A DNA stretch of 64,000 nt from Alopecurus myosuroides (Eukaryota > Streptophyta > Magnoliopsida > Poales > Poaceae): positions 33,388,264 through 33,452,263 of the forward strand of contig CM054061.1 of assembly GCA_028641055.1 (NCBI GenBank), read 5' to 3'. The first letter of the stretch is position 1, and each line of letters opens with the position of its first letter. The translations under genes were made by a program, and so were the position numbers. Below, one piece after another: positions 54,886 through 64,000 of this stretch. The notes beneath the pieces are model-generated. The model did not search any database. It worked only from the letters and a program-made list of their open reading frames with translations, and had not been told where the DNA came from.

Positions 54886-57800
54886 TGTAACATCCCAATT
54901 TTTGCCTACCAAAGTGTTGTGGTGTTGAGTTCATATCATTCATGCATGAAACCAAAATTTTAAATCATGTTTCAACCAATTTAAATTTGGAATTTAAATG
55001 GTTTGAGAAAACTCCAGCAAAAAGTACTTAAAATAGTTTCCAAAATGTTGTTCTGAAAATTATTTCAATTTCACCAAAGCAATACATGGTGAGGTTGGAA
55101 ATTTTATAAGCTTTCCAAATCCTATTTTTGCCAAATTTTCTGTTTTCAAAAAGGCCCTCAAAAGTTCTTTCCAGTTCTGTTTCTAAAAGAGAGAAGGACC
55201 TCTTTGTGGTTTCTGAAACTTTCCAGGGGGGTTTTCGAAAATTGATTTTCTTTTAGCTTTCTTCTTCCTTCAGCCAGAAGGCAAGCTCCTGCGTGGCCGA
55301 TCCGCCGAGGCCGTGGATGCCACCTCCTGCTCCCTGTTGCGAGGGGATGAGGACCCCCGGAGACGTCTCGAACGAGCCGAGCTCGCAGAACACCCCCCCC
55401 AGGTCGCCCTCCTCTCCTTCTCTCTAACTTCCGGCCGAAACCCTAGTCACCGGCCGCCGCGCCACGTCGTTGATTCCGGCCGTTCGGGAGCAAACCGAGA
55501 CTGCCACGAGATTCTCCAAGCTCTCCTCTACGTCCCTGTTGAGCCACGCGAGCCGGGAAGCTAAGGATCGCGCCAATCGGTTGTTCTTCCCGAGCTCCGG
55601 CCGCCGCGAATTCCATGGATTCCGGCCAACTGAGACGCCCGTTTACTCCCTCGACCTCACCTCCGAACTCCTGGTGAGCTAATGCACCCGTGGGTGCCTT
55701 TGTTTTGCCCCCTGCCCCTCTAGTTTGCCCGCGCACCGCCGGCCGCCATCCTCCGCCGCGGAGCTGCACGCCGGCGAGGATTCCGGCGGACATCCGGCAA
55801 GCCGCCGCCACCTAGTGGTCACCCACAAGCCACTCTACCTTGGCCCCAACTCAATTGCACGAATCATCCACCAAGGCATTCGAATTTGATAGGAACAGAG
55901 AAGTTCATCCCTGGGTGATGCAGGGATGATGTCATCCTGACATCATATCCCTTTTTTTTTATCTATTTGAGGAAAATTCCAGAAAATGGTTTATTTTGGT
56001 AAATTCAATAACTAATAAAATATTGCTCATAAAAATAAAATAAAAGTATAGAAATGATTAGAAAAATGAGCTCTACCCAAAAATGCCTTTTTCATATATG
56101 TTTGACCAAGTTGAAAAATGAACATTATTTAATGCTATTTAATCATTTTTTTAAAATAGAAAATTAAGTTTTTATTCACTAAAATTATAAAATTAAAAGC
56201 TATATACCAATTTGCTCAAAATGACAAACTAAACCTAGTTATGATGTTTTCAAACCCATTTGAGCAACTAAAATGGTACTCACTTCCATAATCGCCCGAA
56301 ACCCCCTCCGGGGTCTATTTCGGGACTTTTTCAGTAAAATTTCATAACTGACATATGAACCCTAGCAACCCAACGATCATGCTTAGGGCTTTATTTCAGT
56401 GCATTAACCTGCTCATGCATACATATTGCGCATTGCATCGATGCCATGTGTTGATTGTTATTTCTCTTTCGGTGTTGTTTCCCCCTCGGTAGAACGTGAA
56501 TCCGAAGAGAAGGCCAACAATCCAACGACGAATACTTGATCTTAACCGACAAGTCAAGCACTTATTCCTGAAGACTTTATCTGGTTTTCTTATAACCAAG
56601 GCAAGCATAACCTCTTATCTGCTCATATATGATTTCAAAGTGATTTGAATCTCGTACTTTGCATTCGGTTCCAAACTATTTGATGTCAGTAGATAGAATT
56701 CTCCTATATACTGCATAACCTAGATATCCTGATCCACTGCTCCTAGCCGCCATAGAATTGGATGTGCGCATCGCCAGAGCCTCATATCTGCTTTGCTTAG
56801 TCATACATGTTTGTTTACCTCTGCTCCATCCGGTTGATGAATCAGAGCTACGAGAACCTAGTATGATATGATGACGTGGTGAGATGAGCATTGTGTGGTT
56901 AACATGACTAAGGCTTGGACGGGAGGCCACTTGGGAAGTGGTTCTTTGTCCTGTACTTGCCAACCCTAGGAGTAAGGTCTCGCCGCGGAAACCAAGACTG
57001 AGCGTGCAACCACACGCGCGAGCCAATGAACCTCGCTCGACTAACTAACTTGTTTGGCCACATCCATGAGTCACGTAGTTTGCTATTTCCATTTGCGTGT
57101 GAGTCAGAAAACGATTTGGAGAAAAACTAGGGCGTGACCGGGACAAGTGATGGACGTACACGGATCTTGATCCCGACTCACAGAACAGGTGCCGTCAGGA
57201 GGTGGCCAACTCCCTGTTGACGGGGTGGCCCTGTTTGGGTTGACTCATGGATAGGGTCGAGCAAGGTAAAGGTCGGAGCCAGCCACCCTCTGCCGCGTTC
57301 CATGGAAGAGCGTACATGTGGCGCTAAGAGTCGGAGGGTACGTGTGGGTAAAGTGTACCACCCTGCAGGGATAAATCTTTCGGAAAGCCGTGTCCACGGT
57401 TATGGACGACTTGGTGAAAGTCACGAGGTCATAGATAACTTGAAAGTGGCGTAAAAGATGTTGGCAATGAATGAAGGGTGCCTCCCCGGAGATGCCGGGA
57501 GGGGTGATCCTTGTAGCATGTGAGTTTCTGGAAAATGTTGTTGGTGGAATCAAAAGATGATGATTACAGAAGCAAGTTTCTCATCTGTTTTGAAAACCTT
57601 CTATGAGACGTGCTATTCTTCCTCATTTTGGAAAACAAAGTTTGCTTTACGCAAATCAGCCTTCATGAAACCCTTTTCGAAATAGCAGATATATAATAGG
57701 TTAACTAAGTCTTGTTGAGTACCTCCCGTACTCAGGTTTGCTTAATTTTGGTTCAGGAGAAGAACTCCATCGGTGATGATTCAACGTGGACATCGACGAG

Positions 57801-58433
57801 TATTTTGGGGTTCCCAGGTAGCAGCCTGGAATCTATGGGCTGGGACGTCGCCTTATGTTGCGGCCTCTTAGGCCTTTTTGGTTCTTGTTGACTAGCAACA
57901 TAATTCGCCATCCGTTGTCTGATGTAATGTTGGGTCATGTGACCTCTGTTTGTAAGCTATACTCTAGTATTACTTGCTTAATAAAGCTTCATGTTTAGAG
58001 TACTGCTTTGATCGGTTGTTGGTTTCGAGCTCATTGTTATACAGTTTTGGCTATGCCTGCATAGTTGTCGCAGTCGAGGGGTTGTGGAGCCGATGATCCA
58101 TGTCCGAGCCCGCCTGTCGATGTGATCGGCCTGGGGCGAGGTAACCCCAGTAACCCTCGATTGTTGTTGCACTTTCTGGACACATAGCATCTCTGTATAG
58201 CTTTGGTCCCGTTCCTTCAGTTTCATCCGACTCGTGGACACTTGGGTATGCATATTTGGTTATGACTAGCATGGATACAAGGAGTAGTAGACCGGGGATC
58301 CGGACTACGTGCCGATGAATCCGGTCTGCCTGCCGTTGTTTGTTGCGGCCGGGGCTGGTAACCCTGAAGCCCTTGTGAGTCCATGGCTAGGAGCACATAA
58401 CAGTATGTATATCTCTGGGTCCGGGGTCTGACA
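54886..58433 (+). repeat. 5' LTR, 3548 bp
   Basis: TGTAACATCCC ... GGGTCTGACA. Similar build to the other Gypsy LTR: an AT-rich start, a GC-rich exon-like block (55260-55680), AT-rich sequence, an exon-like segment at about 56493-56600 ending AG|GCAAGC (GC donor), and an acceptor TTTTGGTTCAG at 57756. Confidence 0.92.
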
Positions 58434-58438
58434 AGTCT

Positions 58439-58450
58439 TGGTATCAGAGC
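58439..58450 (+). other. Primer binding site (initiator tRNA-Met)
   Basis: TGGTATCAGAGC five bases after the LTR. Confidence 0.92.
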
Positions 58451-61400
58451 AGGACTGCCTGTAGGAAAACCTTACTGCTTGGTCGACGTTGAGTCTAGTG
58501 TTTGTGAAAACTACTTTGAAACTCCAAATGGATTATGAAAAACCTTCTTAGGATTCTTTTTACTCCTTATCTGGTATCGCTCTAAACTCTGGGTCATCTT
58601 ACCTGTTTTGATTTGAAAAGGTTTTGCTATCTCTTCGAGTCATTCAAAACTTAGATGCCTTCTTTGGCAAGACGTTTCTTTCACCCAAGTTGACCTAGTG
58701 TTAAAGTTTCTAGAGTCGTGTGTGTTCCTTACTCCGTTGATTGTTGTTCAACTGGGAGATTTCCTTTCCATTCCAATCTCTCAGAGTTGTGGATTCCTTA
58801 TTCTTACATGTTCCCAAAGTTTCAAAATCCTGAACCTCGAGATTTCCTTTTCATCTCGAATGTATCCGTTATCCTCTGCTCAAGTTCTTCCGGAGCTATC
58901 GTTGTTTTTGGAAAGATACTTCGTGATTGCTATTCGTAGTGTCCTTCAAAGCGCTAAGATAGTAGTTATTCCTTTCTCAATGTTTTTAACCTTGGACTTG
59001 AATCGAAGGTCCCGGAATGTGCTGAATTGCGGTGGGTTGAATCATGTGGTCATAACCATGTGATGCTCATGCTACCAGTACATGATGCTGACCTTTAACC
59101 CAAGTTCCGGTTCTTTGGATCCTGAGAAATCTGTTCTACCCCAGGATGGCTAGGAAATTCCAACTCTCGAAGTCGTAGGCTTTCCTTTGGAATCAAAAGG
59201 AATCATAACAAGAGTGTCTCTATGATTCCCATATCTTTGTTCTTGGTTCAGCTATACCAACCTTTTGGCATGGGTTCTACACATGAGTATTACCCCGTGC
59301 ATCCAACGTGATCTCCGGATTTTCCATAGCACGTTCCTACTCTTTAGTTCCTTTCCGAATTTCGTCCGTTGTTTGAAAACCAAGTTACATATGGTGTTGG
59401 ATTCTTCCAATGCATTTGCTCTTGTTTTCCGTCAAAACATTCCACCTTGGAATGTCAGGAGAAACAAACTCCAGAACCTCGTTCATCTTAAGAACCAGGT
59501 CAAAGTTTTGTAATTCACAGAATAAAGAAGTTTTATTAGCTTCTGTTCTGTTCTACCTTCGGGTATCACACTCCTTTATATCAAGAGGTCGTGTTAAGTT
59601 TCATGGCCTTGTTGATGAAGTGATGCTCTTACACACCTTTAACCACCTTCACCCCAAGCTGGAATGCTCAAGAATGTTGGGTGTGCATTGAGGTGTGCAT
59701 CAGATGTTCCTAGCAATTTCCATTGCTTCGAAAGATCTAAGAAACATCTGTATCCTTATTAGCACTACTGGTCACCCAGCCTCTGTTTGAAGTTGACTGA
59801 GTCACCAAATCCGTTCATTCTGATGCACCTTCTCGATCAGAGAGTTAGGTTCATGCCGAAGCTCTAAAGATCATACCGGTTGCTTTGAAAAGCATGCCTC
59901 CTTTCGATTTCTAAGACATGCCGGTGGGTTGTGATATTCTGGTTGTCTTTCTAGAAGTATCACCAGGTTGTCATCTGACCGTGACGTCTAAACAAAGAGT
60001 AATTTGAACCGCTCCTTTCTCCAAGAAACTACGCTAGACACCTTGGACTAGTGGTTGAGCTTAAACAACAACTTGGAGAGTTGAAAGGCAAAAGCTCCGC
60101 CTAACTTGATCCGTTGTTAGGGGATGTCTAGTTTTCCTCATGTTGAAGCAGGATAGTATCCCCTTTGCGGAAATGCTATCACTCTACCTGTTGATTTGAT
60201 TTGGGCTATCGTCAGATCAAGTTCAGATTCAAGGACTATCTTGATGGTGCCTCACTCATGGTGTTTTACCCGAGTACACCTTCATGTCCTCTGGTTTGAC
60301 CAATGTATCGTCTTGTTCATATATCATATGAATCTCTCTTCTTGGAGTGTTTTGATCAGTGTGTTTTCGAGCCCATCGATGACATTCCTATTTTCCCAAG
60401 TCGCAAGAGGTTCATTTTGAACAATTGGCACTAATGTTGGAAACTTTCGAGAACCATCTTTGTGTCATTACGAAGTTTGTGTTCTAGATGTTCGAAGTGA
60501 CTTACTCTGGTTCATGTACTTATGGTGAAAGTTGCCGCCATGGATCCGAGTAGAGTTTCCTTATTCCCTCGGGAATAATCCCAAGTCGGTCGTGCATGTG
60601 TGGACTATTTTGGAGATGGTAGGATGTTACCTCCACTCCTTGAAGAAGTTCGCATCCACACTAAACCACTGACTGATCGTTCGTGAAGGAGAAGAAGTTT
60701 AAGAACTTCGTTATCTTTGTATCGTTTTCCCAACAAGGACTCCGATGTGTTCTATTGCAAGTAAGTCCTGTAGGTGCAACCGTCTTTCGCAAGTTGCTAC
60801 TACATGAGTTCTGTAATCTCACTCATCCTCTTGAGTGTGACATCGTAGTCCACACCTTGAGAATCTAGCAAAGGTATCCCGTTGATTACCGGTGCCATCT
60901 CTTTGATCATATATACCGAGTCTTGTTTTTTTTAATTCACTACCCAGAGCTGAATCTCAAGCAGCAACGATGGTTGGTGTTTTCCTCAAGAGTAATGAGC
61001 TAGGTCCTTTTGAAAATACGGCATGGTTGATGTTGTGGTTGACACAATTAGCCGTAAGACCTAATGTCATATCTCTTTGAATCCGTAAGAACAACCACCC
61101 TCCGTGAGAATTCTTGTCTGGCTTATCCTAACAAGTTTTCCTCCCCGTTCTTCCAAACCGGAGTTCTATTTTCATTTGATGACCTATGGAAGGCTTGTCG
61201 TGAGCCGGCTGTCGGTATCTAGAACATCCAGGAGAACTTGGAAGTTGATCTTTCCAACATCTCTCCGTTGAACCTTCAAACCTTTCTTTCTGTGGAAACA
61301 AGTCCATCATGGGAACATCTCGGGGTGTTTCGTAACCGCCATTCATCAGTTTCCTTCCTCAAGTTGTTTGTACTTGAAGTTCCGTTCATCTCACACATTG

Positions 61401-62196
61401 TGTGAATTTGTCAGTTACTTCAGCCATGGGATCTTAGCCATATGGTAACCGTATTGTTACGTCAAATCCACCATATGAAAGAGATACCCTATTCCTTCTG
61501 GTGTTTCAATCCCCGTTGGTTACCCATCCTTATGGTGTGATCAAGAATTCCTCCTTTGTTACGGTGTTTCCACATCTTTCGGTTACTCATCTTCTGTTGT
61601 GAAGTAACATTCCTATCTTTGACAAAGTTTTCGACAAAATTTGACGGAATGAAGTTCCGTTATCTTTCGTGTCCACTCCGAAGAGTGAACATGATCTTGT
61701 ATCAAATTCTCTCCGATGCACGATTACAGTGTTATCTCGTGTTTTCCCTCGTTTACGAATCTTATGTCGTGGTATCCCAGACCATCCTTTTCATCTTGGT
61801 TATCTGTTTGAAGAAACCTCGATATCATAAGTTGTCCAGCCTTTCTTTTCCAAAAAGGATTTAAAGTCTTGTGCAAAGCTCATATTCTAAATCCTTTCAA
61901 TACCAATCGTCCGCAAACTTGAAACCATCTTTTACTCCCTCTGTTACCTTGATGTGTTTCATGCTTGTAACTCAACAGTTCTTTATGAACATCCCTGTTA
62001 TGAGTTACACATGAGATACTCGATCTTCGTGAAGATCAAACCCTAAGAGTTTTCCTCTTACCTAAGGTGTATCCGTTCAACACTCGATGCCACAGATCAA
62101 CCTCTTCGAGGAAGAGAACCGTAAGGTTCGAGAAGATTGTTCAAAACCGGTGTTCCTTCTTTCTTCTCCTTCGGGAATCTCGGGACGAGATTCTTG
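58451..62196 (+). pseudogene. Decayed gag-pol remnant
   Basis: No frame exceeds about 120 codons. Around 60190-60560 traces of a Gypsy reverse transcriptase remain in shifting frames: GTCAGATCAAG (YHQIK region), TTCATGTCCTCTGGTTTGAC (the MSFGLTNA block), ATCGATGACATTCC (the LDDI catalytic region), then NHLCVITKFVF-like sequence. Integrase and chromodomain were not recognised. The region is too short for full gag-pol, so the copy cannot mobilise itself. Confidence 0.7.
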
Positions 62197-62210
62197 TAAG
62201 GGGGGTAGAT
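62197..62210 (+). other. Polypurine tract
   Basis: TAAGGGGGGTAGAT immediately before the 3' LTR, preceded by GGGAATCTCGGGACGAGATTC. Confidence 0.85.
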
Positions 62211-62211
62211 T

Positions 62212-64000
62212 TGTAACATCCCAATTTTTGCCTACCAAAGTGTTGTGGTGTTGAGTTCATATCATTCATGCATGAAACCAAAATTTTAAATCATGTTTCA
62301 ACCAATTTAAATTTGGAATTTAAATGGTTTGAGAAAACTCCAGCAAAAAGTACTTAAAATAGTTTCCAAAATGTTGTTCTGAAAATTATTTCAATTTCAC
62401 CAAAGCAATACATGGTGAGGTTGGAAATTTTATAAGCTTTCCAAATCCTATTTTTGCCAAATTTTCTGTTTTCAAAAAGGCCCTCAAAAGTTCTTTCCAG
62501 TTCTGTTTCTAAAAGAGAGAAGGACCTCTTTGTGGTTTCTGAAACTTTCCAGGGGGGTTTTCGAAAATTGATTTTCTTTTAGCTTTCTTCTTCCTTCAGC
62601 CAGAAGGCAAGCTCCTGCGTGGCCGATCCGCCGAGGCCGTGGATGCCACCTCCTGCTCCCTGTTGCGAGGGGATGAGGACCCCCGGAGACGTCTCGAACG
62701 AGCCGAGCTCGCAGAACACCCCCCCCCAGGTCGCCCTCCTCTCCTTCTCTGTAACTTCCGGCCGAAACCCTAGTCACCGGCCGCCGCGCCACGCCGTTGA
62801 TTCCGGCCGTTCGGGAGCAAACCGAGACTGCCACGAGATTCTCCAAGCTCTCCTCTACGTCCCTGTTGAGCCACGCGAGCCGGGAAGCTAAGGATCGCGC
62901 CAATCGGTTGTTCTTCCCGAGCTCCGGCCGCCGCGAATTCCATGGATTCCGGCCAACTGAGACGCCCGTTTACTCCCTCGACCTCACCTCCGAACTCCTG
63001 GTGAGCTAATGCACCCGTGGGTGCCTTTGTTTTGCCCCCTGCCCCTCTAGTTTGCCCGCGCACCGCCGGCCGCCATCCTCCGCCGCGGAGCTGCACGCCG
63101 GCGAGGATTCCGGCGGACATCCGGCAAGCCGCCGCCACCTAGTGGTCACCCACAAGCCACTCTACCTTGGCCCCAACTCAATTGCACGAATCATCCACCA
63201 AGGCATTCGAATTTGATAGGAACAGAGAAGTTCATCCCTGGGTGATGCAGGGATGATGTCATCCTGACATCATATCCCTTTTTTTTATCTATTTGAGGAA
63301 AATTCCAGAAAATGGTTTATTTTGGTAAATTCAATAACTAATAAAATATTGCTCATAAAAATAAAATAAAAGTATAGAAATGATTAGAAAAATGAGCTCT
63401 ACCCAAAAATGCCTTTTTCATATATGTTTGACCAAGTTGAAAAATGAACATTATTTAATGCTATTTAATCATTTTTTAAAATAGAAAATTAAGTTTTTAT
63501 TCACTAAAATTATAAAATTAAAAGCTATATACCAATTTGCTCAAAATGACAAACTAAACCTAGTTATGATGTTTTCAAACCCATTTGAGCAACTAAAATG
63601 GTACTCACTTCCATAATCGCCCGAAACCCCCTCCGGGGTCTATTTCGGGACTTTTTCAGTAAAATTTCATAACTGACATATGAACCCTAGCAACCCAACG
63701 ATCATGCTTAGGGCTTTATTTCAGTGCATTAACCTGCTCATGCATACATATTGCGCATTGCATCGATGCCATGTGTTGATTGTTATTTCTCTTTCGGTGT
63801 TGTTTCCCCCTCGGTAGAACGTGAATCCGAAGAGAAGGCCAACAATCCAACGACGAATACTTGATCTTAACCGACAAGTCAAGCACTTATTCCTGAAGAC
63901 TTTATCTGGTTTTCTTATAACCAAGGCAAGCATAACCTCTTATCTGCTCATATATGATTTCAAAGTGATTTGAATCTCGTACTTTGCATTCGGTTCCAAA
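62212..64000 (+). repeat. 3' LTR, first 1789 bp
   Basis: Matches 54886-56675 with about two substitutions (TCTCTAAC/TCTGTAAC, CACGTCG/CACGCCG) and three homopolymer length changes visible. Truncated by the window edge. Confidence 0.92.

Larger units (their letters stand above)
54886..64000 (+). mobile_element. Gypsy-type LTR retrotransposon, non-autonomous (continues past window)
   Basis: 5' LTR 54886-58433, PBS 58439-58450, a degenerate internal region to 62211, and a 3' LTR from 62212 that runs off the window. It is inserted inside a 355-bp monomer (after CTCCGTAGC). It shares TGTAACATCC ends, PBS type and pre-PPT sequence with the 25731-40387 element, so it is a related family. The internal region is only 3.8 kb, without an intact frame. 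Confidence 0.9.

Noticed and set aside
51066..54963. Repeated ORFs of 83-115 codons on both strands across the tandem array, as a repeat-protein gene family
   Set aside because: The 355-bp period is not divisible by three, the frames lack ATG starts in most units and are open on both strands. They reflect composition and array homogeneity, not coding.

Overview
This 64 kb window is plant nuclear DNA made almost entirely of nested transposable elements. The mix points to a large-genome grass, most likely Triticeae: LINEs with DUF4283/zinc-knuckle ORF1, Stowaway MITEs, Helitron-like termini ending CTAG, a CACTA element with a CCGTCGGCG subterminal motif, and Ty3/Gypsy elements with 3.5-4.4 kb LTRs primed by initiator tRNA-Met. 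Bacterial-style features (operons, Shine-Dalgarno sites, CRISPR) do not apply. The genus is inferred from element types, not proven.

Layout. 1-5745: minus-strand LINE, cut by the window edge, with decayed ORF1 and ORF2. 5896-12561: full-length plus-strand LINE bounded by a perfect 15-bp target-site duplication, with an intact 697-aa ORF1 and a frameshifted ORF2. 12765-21898: tandem duplication of a small host gene for a secreted cysteine-rich peptide (MEG/ESF1-like). Copy A keeps its ATG, but its promoter is split next to the TATA box by a 5'-truncated LINE that itself carries a 3.4-kb Helitron. Copy B has lost the ATG (ACG). 21899-23200: small repeats, a second Helitron-like end and a tRNA-like module. 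23200-25730 and 40393-40925: 3' part and LTR of an older Gypsy element, split by a complete 14.66-kb chromodomain Gypsy element (25731-40387, TSD TAGAT). That insert has 4.4-kb LTRs, an intact 1462-aa Gag-Pol and an extra 271-aa ORF upstream of gag.

41458-about 50040: CACTA (En/Spm-type) DNA transposon with both transposase genes on the minus strand. I could rebuild both as in-frame spliced genes: a 3-exon TNP2 (1176 aa) and an 8-exon Transposase_24/TNPA-like gene (629 aa). Its left end has TIR and palindromic subterminal repeats; its right end was not found. 50766-54885: array of a 355-bp tandem repeat with a trimeric higher-order repeat, interrupted at 54886 by another Gypsy-type LTR element (54886 to past 64000). 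That element's LTRs are almost identical although its pol is badly decayed.

The only plausible host genes are the two cysteine-rich peptide copies; everything else is mobile or repetitive DNA. The observations most worth following up are the extra pre-gag ORF with a double-stranded-RNA-binding-like pattern, a spliced acidic ORF with a GC-AG intron inside the LTRs, the apparently intact CACTA gene pair with a hairpin leader, the young non-autonomous Gypsy element, and the promoter-splitting nested insertion at a secreted peptide gene.
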